Positions 1-9,542 of a stretch of 64,000 bases of DNA are shown piece after piece. A program made the position numbers and the translations under genes. Every line of letters begins with the position of its first letter. The first letter of the stretch is position 1. This DNA is from Bin5 sp022821545 (GTDB taxonomy: Bacteria; Chloroflexota; Anaerolineae; Caldilineales; Caldilineaceae): assembly GCA_963664085.2 (NCBI GenBank), contig CAXXLO010000002.1, forward strand, positions 3,658,001-3,722,000, given 5' to 3'. Under the pieces are notes generated by a model, which saw only the letters and a list, made by a program, of their open reading frames with translations, did no database searches and was not told the origin of the DNA.

Positions 1-1
1 G

Positions 2-150
2 GGCCGGCTTTTTCAGCAAGGGCTATCGGGCCGCGACTTCAATATGATCAACGGTGTGGTTCTCTTTACCGCAGGTCTGACCATGGCGATCTGAATCTCA
101 TCGTGGACCTGATCTATCCTGTCCTCGATCCACGCGTCGCTTACGACTAA
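2..150 (+). pseudogene. 3' end of a DppB-type peptide ABC permease, frameshifted and cut by the window edge
   Basis: Only the last ~50 residues are present. The frame starting at base 2 reads a typical DppB/OppB carboxy-terminal helix (GRLFQQGLSGRDF, then NGVVLFTAG) up to a TGA at 92-94. From base 94, one frame over, the text continues as the conserved family ending NLIVDLIYPVLDPRVAYD with a TAA at 148-150. The two halves join perfectly if one base is restored near position 92, so a single-base deletion (real or a sequencing error) is the simplest reading. The gene sits 92 bases before the DppC-type partner permease, as expected for a dpp/opp operon. Confidence 0.7.
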
Positions 151-242
151 GTCGCCAGGTGCACAGATTGTCGCGTCTCTGGGAATCGACGACCTACTTA
201 TCGGAAGTAAAGCTCTGCGAAAACTGCGCAAAGGAATCTAGG

Positions 243-1226
243 ATGGCTCAGACGGAATCCGCGACTACCGCGGACCTGTCTTTGGAAATAGAAGCTCAGA
301 AGATGAAGACTCGCGGCCTGTGGAGCGACGCCTTTCGGCGTATGGTACGAAACAGGCTGTCTATGGCGGGTTTTTTCGTCTTTTTGCTTCTCGTTGCAAC
401 AGCGTTCTTTGGGCCGTATCTGGCTCCTTATCCCTATATGCTCCAGAACTTGGACCGGATCGCCGAAGGCCCGAGTAGGGACTATCTCCTTGGGACTGAC
501 GACCTGGGACGGGACATGCTGAGCCGGATCATGTGGGGCGCACGCACCGCTGGTCTGGTCGCCATCATTTCTACGATGTTTAGCCTTGTTCTCGGTATGT
601 TTCTCGGTGCCGTGGCCGCCTATTCAGGGAGGTGGGCGGACTGGCTGATCGGCCGCGCCATCGACGTAACCATGTCGATTCCCCAACTCCTCTTCGCCTC
701 GCTGATTGCTGCGACGTTCCGCAAGCCAGTAGCCGACTGGGTCGATTCGATGTACGAGGCGACCGGCCTGGAATTCTTCGCTACCCCCACCTACGTCGAC
801 CTGGTCGTCGTCTTCGGAGCGCTCTCTCTGATCCAGTGGCCCGGCTACGCCCGCCTGATCCGAGGACAGATACTTTCTTTGCGCGAAAAGGAGTTTGTCG
901 AGGCTGCACGCGCCATAGGTGTCAGCCAGAGAAAGATCCTGCTAAAGCACCTGATACCGAACGCGCTCGGCCCATTGATTGTGCTACTTACCTTCAGCTT
1001 TGGCGGCGCCATCGTCGCCGAGTCCGGTTTGAGTTTTCTCGGTGTGGGCGTTCAGCCACCACAGGCCAGTTGGGGCGCCATGATTCAGGACAACGCGCTG
1101 AGCTGGCGCTACCGCCCCTGGCTCGTCGCCGTTCCCGGCCTGACCATTGCGATCGTCTCGGTTGGGATCAATTTCCTGGGCGACGGGCTGAACGACGCCC
1201 TCAACCCGCGCCAGGCGGACTCATAA
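243..1226 (+). CDS. DppC/OppC-type ABC transporter permease
   Basis: Inner-membrane permease of a peptide/nickel-type (or oligosaccharide) ABC importer; 327 aa, usual family length. The OppC amino-terminal segment has a first membrane helix at about residues 38-58 (AGFFVFLLLVATAFFG), followed by the family signature LLGTDDLGRDMLSR. The EAA loop that contacts the ATPase is clear at about residues 219-240 (EAARAIGVSQRKILLKHLIP), followed by the usual SFLGVGVQPP segment. I chose ATG 243 because AGGA lies about 8 bases upstream and the residues encoded before it do not resemble the family. It follows the remnant of its DppB-type partner. No binding protein or ATPase is visible, so those genes should lie left of the window. 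The substrate cannot be read from the permease; the downstream sugar genes suggest a carbohydrate. Confidence 0.9.
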   Translation: MAQTESATTADLSLEIEAQKMKTRGLWSDAFRRMVRNRLSMAGFFVFLLLVATAFFGPYLAPYPYMLQNLDRIAEGPSRDYLLGTDDLGRDMLSRIMWGARTAGLVAIISTMFSLVLGMFLGAVAAYSGRWADWLIGRAIDVTMSIPQLLFASLIAATFRKPVADWVDSMYEATGLEFFATPTYVDLVVVFGALSLIQWPGYARLIRGQILSLREKEFVEAARAIGVSQRKILLKHLIPNALGPLIVLLTFSFGGAIVAESGLSFLGVGVQPPQASWGAMIQDNALSWRYRPWLVAVPGLTIAIVSVGINFLGDGLNDALNPRQADS

Positions 1227-1305
1227 TCCTTCCATTAACGGGCCTTCCACTTCAGACTTCCTCAGTCCATCGCCGCGCGTTGAATCAGGATTTCAGGAGC
1301 ATCTA

Positions 1306-1800
1306 ATGTACAGTTGGGCTGTGTTGAATCAGACGGTGAGCGAGACGCTTGCCGGCGGCGGTGTGGGCACGCCGGTGTTCGTCCGCTGGACGGCGGCTGC
1401 GGCCAGTGACGGAGGGGAGCTGAAGCCGCTCCTGGCGGCGATGTGCGGCTACGCCGAGTCGTGGCTGTCCGGCCGGGCGCGGCGGCTTTATGCCAGCGGC
1501 GAGGAAGGAGACGGCCATATTTCGCTGGCGCTGGAATACGAGAACGGCTCCTCCGCGCTGCTGGCCATTACGCTGGCAAATGGCCGTCCTTTTGTGAATT
1601 TGGCCCTCCTCGGCGCACGCGGCGCTATCTATCACAACGATTCCACTGTTCTTGCAGGCGCTGATGGTTCTGCCGCAGGGCGGGACGACCAGATTCTCGC
1701 CGCGGGCGTCCTGCCCCCCGCTGAAACGCTGGCCGCAATCGACCAGTCTCTGGCCACCAAGCAACCGGTAACGCTGCCGCCTGAAGGAGACCAGCCATGA
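1306..1800 (+). CDS. Hypothetical 164-aa protein, possibly a stand-alone oxidoreductase C-terminal-like domain
   Basis: I do not recognise a named family. The start is supported by AGGAG ten bases before ATG 1306, and the stop overlaps the next start by four bases (ATGA at 1797-1800), so it is translationally coupled to the Gfo/Idh/MocA gene behind it. No Rossmann glycine motif is present, so it cannot bind NAD(P) alone. The middle part (SLALEYENGSSALLAITLANG, about residues 73-92) resembles the beta-sheet half of Gfo/Idh/MocA dehydrogenases, where such 'F-x-NG' strands form the substrate face. It may be an accessory or split domain for the neighbouring dehydrogenase. That role is inference from coupling and texture only. 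Confidence 0.5.
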   Translation: MYSWAVLNQTVSETLAGGGVGTPVFVRWTAAAASDGGELKPLLAAMCGYAESWLSGRARRLYASGEEGDGHISLALEYENGSSALLAITLANGRPFVNLALLGARGAIYHNDSTVLAGADGSAAGRDDQILAAGVLPPAETLAAIDQSLATKQPVTLPPEGDQP

Positions 1801-2982
1801 GCAGCCAGCAGCTGGGCGTCCTGCTGATATCGGGCAGGCTGACGCACCAGGAAAACTACGCGCTGAACCTGCGGGACGACCCCCGTTGCAGGCTGGTCGG
1901 CCTCAGCGACGAAAAGGGGGTACCGCCTGAGCGCGCCGAGCTGAACAGACAGCTCGCCGAGGACCTGGACATTCCCTACTGGCCCGATCTGGACGAGGCC
2001 CTGGTCCGCGACGACGTACACCTCGTCTCGAACTGCGCGGACCCGGAGCGTCGCGGCCGCATCGCGGCCCGCTGCGCGGAGGCCGGCAAACACGTTTACG
2101 TCGACAAGCCGATGACGCCTTACCTGTCCCATGCGGACGCGGCCGTCGCCGCGGTGGAACGGGCCGGGGTGCGCAGCCAGATGTTCAGCTCCAACCACCA
2201 GCCGTGGGTGAAGGAGGCGCTCCAGGTCGTCGAGTCGGGCGAACTGGGGGAGCTGACGGCCATCCACGTCGACAATCTGTTTGCAAAGGGGCCAAACGGA
2301 ACAGCGACTTTGGGGGTGCCGCGAAAGGCGGTGTACCCCCCTGTTATCTCCAACTTTGTCGACGCAAAGGCCGAGCTATACGCGAATCGGCGTCTATGCG
2401 CTGGGATTTGTGTGCATGATTTCCGGGCGCGCGGTGGAAACGGTCTTCGGCAGCACGGCAAACTACTTTTTCGAGGCCCACCAGCGCCGAAACATGGAGG
2501 ATTTCGGGTTTCTCGCGCTGACGCTGGAGGGAGGCGCAACCGCCACCATCACCGGGGGCAGAATCGGCTGGTCCAGCCACCCGGCCGGGGGCGCCAATCA
2601 GATCCACCTTATCGGCACCAAGGGATCGCTGTTTCTGAGCGCCGATCGACCGAGCCTGGAAATCCATAGCGCGGACCCGCCATGGACGACGCCGGAGATC
2701 CATCCGCGCGATCCGATGGGCTTTTGGCGGACCACGCAGGATGAGGTAAGAGGCCAGCCCAAACGGACGCTGGCCCCGCTCTCCAGTGCACTGGAGAGCC
2801 GCACGGATGCCAGCTACTTCATTGACTGCATTGTAGAGGGGCGAGAGAGCTGGATGAATGCGCGCCAGGCCGCGGCGCTGACGGAAATCCTGCTGGCAGG
2901 GTACAAGTCCGCCGCCGAGGGGCGCGTGGTCAAGCTGCCGCTGGCGCGCGGCGGCGAGGAAGCCGCCGGCCCGGCGGCGTGA
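1797..2982 (+). pseudogene. Gfo/Idh/MocA-family oxidoreductase with an internal frameshift
   Basis: NAD(P)-dependent sugar or sugar-acid dehydrogenase family. The first frame runs from ATG 1797 (AAGGAG just upstream) through an amino-terminal Rossmann half, with DKP at residues 103-105 in place of the usual EKP catalytic motif and a FSSNHQPWV segment after it. Near base 2380 the coding text moves to the next frame: NFVDAKAEL continues naturally as TRIGVYALGFVCMISG and then as a normal carboxy-terminal beta-sheet domain to the TGA at 2980-2982. One extra base around 2371-2382 explains this. Reconstructed length is about 395 residues, ordinary for the family. It may be a true pseudogene or an assembly indel; the absence of other lesions in either half favours a recent event or a sequencing error. 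Confidence 0.75.
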
Positions 2983-3061
2983 AAGCTATCCTGGTCAATC
3001 GAGTCCAACACCGTGCGGGACAGATGCCGCACGGCAACCGCTTCAACACCAGAGGAGCCAG

Positions 3062-4102
3062 ATGACACAGTCCAATCGCCACTCAGCCGCGTACCTGCAA
3101 CGGATCAGCCGCGATCTTTTTGCGGCATCGGGGGCGCCCGACGACATCGCCTCAACAGTTGCCGAGATCCTCGTCAACGCCAACCTCGCCGGCCACGACT
3201 CGCACGGGGTACAGTTCGCGCCGATGTACCTGGACCGGATCGAAGACGGCGGCATTGACAACAAAGCCTACCCTGAAATCGTTCGCGAGAGCGCAAACAC
3301 GTTGCACGTTGACGGCAAAAAGGGTTTCGGCCACACGATGAGCCGCCAGGCAATGGAGTGGGCCATTGAAAGGGCCAGAGAGTCCGCGGTCTGCTGCGTC
3401 ACTTTCCAGAATACGACCCACATTGGTCGTGTCGGCGAATACGCGGAGCAGGCCGCCAGGGCCGGCTGCATCACTTTGATAACACTGGGCGGCGCGTCGG
3501 CAGCAGGTTCGCAGGTCGTCCCTTTTGGCGGCGCCCGCGGCGCCCTGGGCACCAATCCAATCGCCGTCGGCATCCCCACCGGCGACGACGCCCCCTTCGT
3601 CATTGACTTCGCCACGAGTGTCGTCGCCGGAGGAAAGATCCTTGTCGCCCTGAGCAAGGGGCTTGACGTTCCCGAAGGCGTGATGGTCGACAGCCAGGGC
3701 AACCCTTCAACGAATCCCGAGGCGTTCAGAGCAGGCGGCTACCTTCTGCCATTCGGAGGCCACAAAGGGTATGCGCTTTCACTGTTCTTCAGCCTGATGG
3801 GCGGTCTGGCAGGTGAATTCAACGCCGAGCTGACGTCGATGGCAGGTCTCTTCATGCAGGTCTACGACGTAAACGCTTTTACGCCCCTTGAGGGCTACCA
3901 GAGCAACGTGCGCGCAGTCCTGGACGCCATGAAGTCGGTTCCGCCGGCGCCAGGTTTCGAGGAGGTACTGGTCCCGGGCGACTTTGAGCACCGTTCGCGC
4001 AAACAGCGTCTCGCCGAAGGGATCGACGTGCCCGCGGAAACATTCGGCAAGATCGAAGCATGGGCCGACAAACTGAACGTATCCTTAACCGAAGAAGAAT
4101 AG
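3062..4102 (+). CDS. Ldh2-type malate/L-lactate (sugar-acid) dehydrogenase
   Basis: NAD(P)-dependent oxidoreductase of the LDH2/MDH2 (YlbC/YiaK-like) family, which oxidises or reduces 2-hydroxy/2-keto acids such as malate, ureidoglycolate or 2,3-diketogulonate. The family's active-site DSHG is at residues 46-49; the nucleotide-binding part includes the GTNPIAVGIP and FVIDFATS segments, and the carboxy-terminal half has the GGHKGYALS signature. Length 346 aa is standard. The start ATG 3062 is preceded by AGGAG at seven bases. It lies 79 bases after a Gfo/Idh/MocA gene and 13 before another, as part of one plus-strand operon for an acidic sugar, so a sugar-acid substrate is more likely than lactate. 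The exact substrate is not readable from sequence. Confidence 0.9.
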   Translation: MTQSNRHSAAYLQRISRDLFAASGAPDDIASTVAEILVNANLAGHDSHGVQFAPMYLDRIEDGGIDNKAYPEIVRESANTLHVDGKKGFGHTMSRQAMEWAIERARESAVCCVTFQNTTHIGRVGEYAEQAARAGCITLITLGGASAAGSQVVPFGGARGALGTNPIAVGIPTGDDAPFVIDFATSVVAGGKILVALSKGLDVPEGVMVDSQGNPSTNPEAFRAGGYLLPFGGHKGYALSLFFSLMGGLAGEFNAELTSMAGLFMQVYDVNAFTPLEGYQSNVRAVLDAMKSVPPAPGFEEVLVPGDFEHRSRKQRLAEGIDVPAETFGKIEAWADKLNVSLTEEE

Positions 4103-4115
4103 GAGGAACAGGCAG

Positions 4116-5168
4116 ATGTCGCAGCGTTATCGAGTAGGCGTTGTCGGTCTGTCGGGAATCGCGGCCAACCGCACGGCTGCCGAACCGAACAACATCCTGA
4201 AAACGCCCAGCCCCAGCTCCCATCTGGGCGCCTACCACCTCAACCCCCAGACCGACGTGGTTGCCGTCTGCGATTTGAAGACTGAGCTGTTCGAAAAGGT
4301 GGCGGACACCTGGGGGCAGGAGTTTGGGGAACTGGAAACGTACACCGACTACCGCGCCATGATCGAAGGCGAGAATCTGGACATAGTGAGCGTCGTCACT
4401 TCAGACCACCGCCATACCGACATCGTGGTGGAAGCCGCAAACGCCGGGGTAAAGGGGATCATCTGCGAGAAGCCATTTGCGACAACGGTCGACGAATGCA
4501 CGCGCATGATCGAAGCCTGCGAGGCGAACGGCACGCTGCTTTCGGTGGACCACACCAACCGCTGGGGACCCCATTACGACGTCGCCAGAGAGGCGATCCG
4601 CAGCGGGTCGATAGGCGAGGTACAGCGCATTGTCGCCACGCTGGGCGGACCGCGCGCAATGATGTTCCGCAACGGCACACACCTTGTCGACGGCGTCTGC
4701 TTCTTTGCCGATTCGGAGCCGGAGTGGGTTTTCGGGGAACTGGAATCGGGCTACGATCATTATGACAGGTATCTCGGCGACGGCGGCAGAGATCCTGTAA
4801 CGGATCCGGCGGTCTCCGGCTACGTGCATTTCCGCAACGGCGTGCGCGCTTTCGTCAACGTCAACAAGTCGCAGTTTGCCGCCAGCTTTACCTTCCAGGT
4901 CTACGGCGAAACCGGAATGATCGACGTCCACAACAGCCGCGTCATCCGCCGCGACAGAAACAATAGCGAGTTCCTTCCCTTCGAGTTCCACCTGTACACG
5001 CGGATCCCGGCCTGCGTTGCCGACCTGATCGCCGCCATCGAAAACGGCAGCGACCTGCTCAGCCCGGCCAGAGAGGCCAAGAAGACCGTCGAGATCCTGG
5101 TCGGCTTTCTCCAATCCCACGCACGCGGCAACGTGCGCGTCGACCTGCCGCTGCCGCCGGGGCACTGA
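4116..5168 (+). CDS. Gfo/Idh/MocA-family oxidoreductase
   Basis: 350-aa NAD(P)-dependent dehydrogenase of cyclitols, sugars or their oxidised forms. An amino-terminal Rossmann fold begins RVGVVGLSGIA; the conserved catalytic EKP is at residues 118-120 (CEKPFATT), and VDHTNRWGP follows about 20 residues later in the usual place. The carboxy-terminal domain contains GTHLVDGVCF, with the histidine that in this family sits in the active site. A strong AGGAGG lies just before ATG 4116. It is followed after five bases by a sialidase-like gene, suggesting co-translation and oxidation of a sugar released or modified by that enzyme. Only the family, not the substrate, is certain. Confidence 0.9.
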   Translation: MSQRYRVGVVGLSGIAANRTAAEPNNILKTPSPSSHLGAYHLNPQTDVVAVCDLKTELFEKVADTWGQEFGELETYTDYRAMIEGENLDIVSVVTSDHRHTDIVVEAANAGVKGIICEKPFATTVDECTRMIEACEANGTLLSVDHTNRWGPHYDVAREAIRSGSIGEVQRIVATLGGPRAMMFRNGTHLVDGVCFFADSEPEWVFGELESGYDHYDRYLGDGGRDPVTDPAVSGYVHFRNGVRAFVNVNKSQFAASFTFQVYGETGMIDVHNSRVIRRDRNNSEFLPFEFHLYTRIPACVADLIAAIENGSDLLSPAREAKKTVEILVGFLQSHARGNVRVDLPLPPGH

Positions 5169-5173
5169 GGTCG

Positions 5174-6877
5174 ATGCGAGCGGTTCCCGAGGACAGCAAG
5201 TTCGTAATCGCCGATCAGAACAGCTACCCGGCCGACCTGGTCTGCCCCAACCCCCGCGGCTGGTACCACTCGGTCGCCAATGTCGTCGCGACGCCCTCGG
5301 GGCTGGTCGCAGTATTCCGTCTCTCCGACTCCCACTCGGCAGTCAGCACCCACATCATGGTTGCCTACTCCAACGACGGAGGCCGCAGCTGGCACGGTCA
5401 CCGCTCGATGTCGCACCGCAACGTCTGGGAGCACCACAGCGTGTGGGTCGCCCCACAACTGAGCCGGCTGCGCGACGGCCGCCTCGTCATCATCTGCGAC
5501 CTGGGCCAGCGCAGTTCGGGAGACGACTGGCCGCGCCTGGCATTCTGGCAGAGACCTCCCAGAGGAATGGCCAACTACCTCTTTTGGAGCGAAGACGACG
5601 GCCTCAGCTGGAGCGGGCCGGTCCAGTGTGACGACACCGGCGGCGAACCGGGATACGTCGTCGATCTTTCCGACGGAACGCTCGTCTACACGCGCACCGA
5701 GCCGGTCGAAACGGACGTCTTCGAATGCCCGCCTCCTCCCGGCTACAGTCTCTACCACCGCAACACGGCGGTCTTCTCCGATGACGGCGGCAAGACGTGG
5801 GACCGCACGTCCACAGTCTCCGACGACCCCTACCACGGCGATGCGGAAGTTGGCATCGTCGAACTGGACCCGGGCCATCTCCTGGCCGTCACCCGCGTCG
5901 GATTCGCCAACGGCTGCTTCGGACAGCCCAGCCGGCTGATTCACAGCTACGACTACGGCAGGACGTGGGGGGAACCCCAACTGGCGCCTTTCTACGGTCA
6001 GCGCACGGCAGTACACCGGCTTCACTCCGGCAAGCTGCTGGTGACTTATCGCAACCGTTGGGGAACCTTTGCCAGCTACGCCCATGTTTGGGACCCCGCC
6101 GAAGAGGCCGGTTTCGAGCCGGCGTCCTTCATCTGGGACGAGACACGCTGCCGGCTGGACAAGGGCTGTCTCACGATGACGACGGACCGCGAGCCAGAGG
6201 ACCAGGTATACTTCTCGCTCTATCCAGCGCTCAGCAGCCGCGCGGAGGTGACGCTGGAAGCCGAGCTCCGCCTAGCAGACCGGTCCAGCGAAGGCTGCGA
6301 CCTTTTCGCCGGCTGCCGCGTGCGGATCACGCCCAGTGAAGTCTGCCTAACCGAGAGCAGCCAGGAAGAGGCCGCCTTGCATAGCACGACCGGCGCTCCG
6401 CAAGAGGGCAGCGAGCCGGGCCCTGCACCCGTTCACCGCTTTGCGCTGGATACGACGCAGTGGCGCCGCTATCAAGTCGTGCGCTCAGGAGGCAAGATTG
6501 CGGTCTTTGTCGATGGACGCCTCTGTCTGGACGGGCCGGCGAGCGGTTCCGGCGCCCGGCTCGTGCGCTTCGGCAGCAACGTGCGCGGCGTTTCGCACTG
6601 GCGGGCGGTGAGCGCGTCGGTCGAGAATCCGCAAGGGCACAGCATCAACTGGACCTGGCGAGCCGATTCGGGCAGCTACCCGGACCAGTTCCGGCGCGAC
6701 CGCATGGTCCGCCTGGACGCCAGCGCGGACACCGGCTACAGCAACTGGGACCAGCTCGAAGACGGCACGGTGGTCATCGCAGACTATACAAACGATGATT
6801 TCCGAGACGCCAACCGGCCAGCAGGCAAGCAACCGATAATCAGGGCCTATATCGTCAGCGAAGAGGAGTTGACATGA
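5174..6877 (+). CDS. Sialidase-like six-bladed beta-propeller with an inserted LamG-like domain
   Basis: 567-aa protein of the sialidase/BNR superfamily, expected to bind or hydrolyse a terminal acidic sugar. Four Asp-box repeats (S-x-D-x-G-x-[ST]-W) are visible: SNDGGRSW, SEDDGLSW, SDDGGKTW and SYDYGRTW, spread over about residues 65-265. Residues of roughly 335-490 do not look like a propeller and read instead like a concanavalin/LamG-type jelly roll (VTLEAELRLAD ... RRYQVVRSGGKIAVFVDGR). The propeller then resumes with NWTWRADSG and SNWDQLEDGTVVIADYTND. No signal peptide is evident, so it is probably cytoplasmic and acts on an imported oligosaccharide. It is coupled to the following gene by an ATGA overlap at 6874-6877. 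Enzymatic activity is inferred; some relatives are non-catalytic. Confidence 0.8.
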   Translation: MRAVPEDSKFVIADQNSYPADLVCPNPRGWYHSVANVVATPSGLVAVFRLSDSHSAVSTHIMVAYSNDGGRSWHGHRSMSHRNVWEHHSVWVAPQLSRLRDGRLVIICDLGQRSSGDDWPRLAFWQRPPRGMANYLFWSEDDGLSWSGPVQCDDTGGEPGYVVDLSDGTLVYTRTEPVETDVFECPPPPGYSLYHRNTAVFSDDGGKTWDRTSTVSDDPYHGDAEVGIVELDPGHLLAVTRVGFANGCFGQPSRLIHSYDYGRTWGEPQLAPFYGQRTAVHRLHSGKLLVTYRNRWGTFASYAHVWDPAEEAGFEPASFIWDETRCRLDKGCLTMTTDREPEDQVYFSLYPALSSRAEVTLEAELRLADRSSEGCDLFAGCRVRITPSEVCLTESSQEEAALHSTTGAPQEGSEPGPAPVHRFALDTTQWRRYQVVRSGGKIAVFVDGRLCLDGPASGSGARLVRFGSNVRGVSHWRAVSASVENPQGHSINWTWRADSGSYPDQFRRDRMVRLDASADTGYSNWDQLEDGTVVIADYTNDDFRDANRPAGKQPIIRAYIVSEEELT

Positions 6878-7953
6878 CAAGATACCGAGCCGGCGTCATC
6901 GGCCACACAGGCCGCGGCAATTACGGCCACGGCCTGGACACTGTCTACCTGGGCATGGAGGAGATCGACCTGGCGGCGGTCGCGGACGCGGACCCGGCAG
7001 GGCTGGAGGCCGCAGGCGAACGCCTCAACGTGGAGCGCCGGAACTGCCAACGGGACTACCGCCAGATGCTGGAAGAGGAGGAACTGGATATCGTCAGCGT
7101 GGCGCCGCGCTGGATGGACCAGAAGCATGACATGGTGATCGCGGCGGCCGAGTCCGGCGTGCGCGGCATTTTCTGTGAGAAGCCGTTCGCGCCAACCCTG
7201 GCGCAGGCCGACGCGATGATCGCAGCCTGCGAACGCGCGGGCACGAAGATTGCGGTCTCGCACCAGGGCCGCGTAAGTCAATATTCCCACAAGATGAAGG
7301 CGTTGGTTGCGGACGGCGTGATCGGCGAAGTGAAAGAGGTGATCAGCGGCGGGAAACAGGACCACCGCGGCGGCGGCCAGGACCTGATGGTCCTGGGCAC
7401 ACACTCGCTCGATATGCTCTGCTTCCTCTTCGGGCATCCCCGCTGGGTACAGGCGTACGTCCTGCAGGACGGCAGGGACGCCGGGCCGGACGACGCGCGC
7501 CAAGGCGACGAAGAGATCGGGCCCATTCTGGGCAATCACCTGGAGGCGACATACGCCTTCGACAACGGCATTATGGCAACTTTCCACTCTCACCGTCGCG
7601 AAGTGCGTCCGGGTCCCCGGCCCGGCGGGCTAGCAATCCACGGGACGGAGGGAATCCTGCTGCACCGGGACGGCTATCTCCTGCACTGCCCCCATCCGAA
7701 CTGGAACCCGGCCATGGCGGAGCCTGCCTGGAAGGTTGTGCTGAAGCCAAGCAACCCCGGCTTCGATACGCTCAACGCTTACATGGTACGCGATCTGATC
7801 GCCGCGTTCGAGGAGGGACGCGAGCCGATCTCGAGTGGACGCGACGCGCGCTGGGCACTGGAGATGATCCTGGGCGTATACACGGCCCACCGCAACGGGC
7901 GCACGCCGCTGCCGCTGGCGGACCGGGAACACCCTCTGCGCGATTGGGTGTGA
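6874..7953 (+). CDS. Gfo/Idh/MocA-family oxidoreductase
   Basis: 359-aa NAD(P)-dependent dehydrogenase. It opens with RAGVIGHTGRGNYGHG, a Rossmann loop longer and more glycine-rich than in the paralogue at 4116-5168, and carries EKP at residues 102-104 (CEKPFAPT) and SHQGRVSQ soon after. The carboxy-terminal half holds GTHSLDMLCFLFG, with the active-site histidine, and the closing segment APRGDARWALEMI-like 'GRDARWALEM' usual for substrate-domain helices. The start is set by the four-base overlap with the sialidase-like gene and an AGGAG seven bases before it. Coupling to that gene argues that the two act on the same sugar. It is clearly distinct from the other two family members here, so the pathway may use successive or alternative dehydrogenations. 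Confidence 0.9.
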   Translation: MTRYRAGVIGHTGRGNYGHGLDTVYLGMEEIDLAAVADADPAGLEAAGERLNVERRNCQRDYRQMLEEEELDIVSVAPRWMDQKHDMVIAAAESGVRGIFCEKPFAPTLAQADAMIAACERAGTKIAVSHQGRVSQYSHKMKALVADGVIGEVKEVISGGKQDHRGGGQDLMVLGTHSLDMLCFLFGHPRWVQAYVLQDGRDAGPDDARQGDEEIGPILGNHLEATYAFDNGIMATFHSHRREVRPGPRPGGLAIHGTEGILLHRDGYLLHCPHPNWNPAMAEPAWKVVLKPSNPGFDTLNAYMVRDLIAAFEEGREPISSGRDARWALEMILGVYTAHRNGRTPLPLADREHPLRDWV

Positions 7954-8057
7954 GGGCGGCAGTCTGCTATACGCGGACCTTGCGAACAGTTCTTGTCCGG
8001 TAACGAAAACAGCACACACTAAGAGCCGATGAATTCCACAACTACCGGAAAGCGACA

Positions 8058-8924
8058 ATGAAACGAATCAACCAGATTATCGAACTTCGGGAAGCCGGAC
8101 AGCCGGTCTACTGGGACGGGGGCCGCACGCTGACCTACGAAGGCGGCGTGAAGTCCGCCCAGACGCACGCCGATTGGCTGGTCATCGGCATTGAGCACCA
8201 GCCCTTTGACGTGGCCGGCCTGAATGCTTTTATGCGCGGCCTGGTCGACGGCGGGCCAACCCGGACGGGCCACCGCACGCCGCCCGTCCTGGTGACGCTG
8301 CCCTTCGACGGGGTCGACGAATATGTTGTGCGCAACAACGCCTGGATGATCAAACAGGTGCTGGCGACAGGCATTCACGGGATCCTGCTCTGCCACGTGG
8401 AAACGCCCGGCGCGGTGAAGGAGTTCGTGGAGTGGGTGCGCTTCCCCTTCCACACGCACGGTGTCGGCGAAGGCCTTGAGATGGGACGCCGCGGCTCCGG
8501 CGGCCAGGACAACGCAGCCCACGTGTGGGGCGTCCCGACGCAGGAGTACCTGCGCAAGGCGGACGTCTGGCCGCTGAACCCGGAAGGCGAGCTGGTGCTC
8601 GGCATCAAGATCGAGAACATCCGCGCTCTCGCCAATGCGGAGGCCAGCACGCAGGTGCCAGGGATCGCTTTCGCTGAATGGGGGCCGTCCGACATGCGCA
8701 TGACGTTCGGCTACGATACGGTTCGCACGCCCGAAAACACTGAGGAGGGCGAGCTCAAAGCGGCCCGCGACCGCGTTTTCGCGGCGTGCAATGCGGCGAA
8801 TATCGGCTTTCTCGACGGCGTTGACGCCGGTAACGTGGCCGATAAGATTGATGAGGGCATTACGTTTCCGGCGGGCGATGAGGCGGCGGCAATCGCAGGG
8901 CGGCGGCATACGGGTCGTAGTTGA
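8058..8924 (+). CDS. HpcH/HpaI-family aldolase
   Basis: 288-aa class II (metal-dependent) aldolase of the HpcH/HpaI/citrate-lyase beta superfamily, which cleaves 2-keto-3-deoxy acids to pyruvate and an aldehyde. Visible family landmarks are IGIEHQPFD near residue 45 (the IEH position of the D/E-x-H-x-P loop), GIHGILLCHVETPGA near residue 105 and the metal-binding LGIKIENIRAL near residue 182. The sequence LLCHVET corresponds to the usual MVPHVET. It stands 104 bases after the Gfo/Idh/MocA gene and closes the plus-strand sugar-acid gene group. A role in cleaving the keto-deoxy acid made by the upstream dehydrogenases is a reasonable inference. The start has only a weak ribosome site (GGAAAG). 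Confidence 0.85.
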   Translation: MKRINQIIELREAGQPVYWDGGRTLTYEGGVKSAQTHADWLVIGIEHQPFDVAGLNAFMRGLVDGGPTRTGHRTPPVLVTLPFDGVDEYVVRNNAWMIKQVLATGIHGILLCHVETPGAVKEFVEWVRFPFHTHGVGEGLEMGRRGSGGQDNAAHVWGVPTQEYLRKADVWPLNPEGELVLGIKIENIRALANAEASTQVPGIAFAEWGPSDMRMTFGYDTVRTPENTEEGELKAARDRVFAACNAANIGFLDGVDAGNVADKIDEGITFPAGDEAAAIAGRRHTGRS

Positions 8925-9542
8925 GGTTGGGTTTTGGGGGGCGAGGCGCGGGCGTGGTCTGAACTCTCCCGTCACTGTCAAAGGCGACAAGGCCACCGTC
9001 AGACAGAAGGGCAGTTTTGCTTTGTTTGGCGCATGTGTTTATTCAGGAATCATCGCAGAACAGATCCCCAGGACAGAAGCGCTCAAAGCAAACACCAGGA
9101 GCGACCTAACGGGACTAGACAGGTGCGGTCTGCCCCGATCTTCAGTCTGCGAAACAAGAAAGGCAGTGTGCTTCCAGACAGATGCGTGTTGTTTCGATAG
9201 GCAACGGTGGGGTTGTCGCGAATTGAATGCGAAGGGGATTTAGGCGTGAGAGCGCTCTTCGGGACCTGAAGGTGGCGGTGCCCGTCGCCGCTGCCACGCT
9301 ATCGTTGTGCGCAGTCACAGGCCTGAAAGATGGCTCACTCTTGCCCCAAAGCCCGTGGTCCAACTTTTGGGACAAGCCTATTCTGGATCAGTTTCACCCA
9401 ATCTTTCCAAACACTTGACAAGGGAGAAGACTACCTGCCACATCGTCTTTTGGGAGCCTGAAAACTTTGTGTGCTGCGGTGTATGCTGCGGCCTTCTCCT
9501 GGACATGTTTCTTCATTTCATTGCTAAAGTTGCCCGATGATT
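8925..9542. other. Gene-free stretch at the left edge of the phosphorothioation island
   Basis: About 620 bases between convergent genes (aldolase on plus, nuclease on minus). I see no open frame with family resemblance, no transfer-RNA-like cloverleaf and no clear terminal repeat. The G-rich start (8930-8950) belongs compositionally to the metabolic side; from about 9400 on the text becomes AT-richer like the island to the right. The left boundary of the acquired region therefore probably lies in this stretch, but I cannot name an attachment site. Confidence 0.5.

Noticed and set aside
4901..6085. 394-codon antisense open frame over the sialidase-like gene
   Set aside because: Asp-box repeats on the plus strand settle the coding strand.
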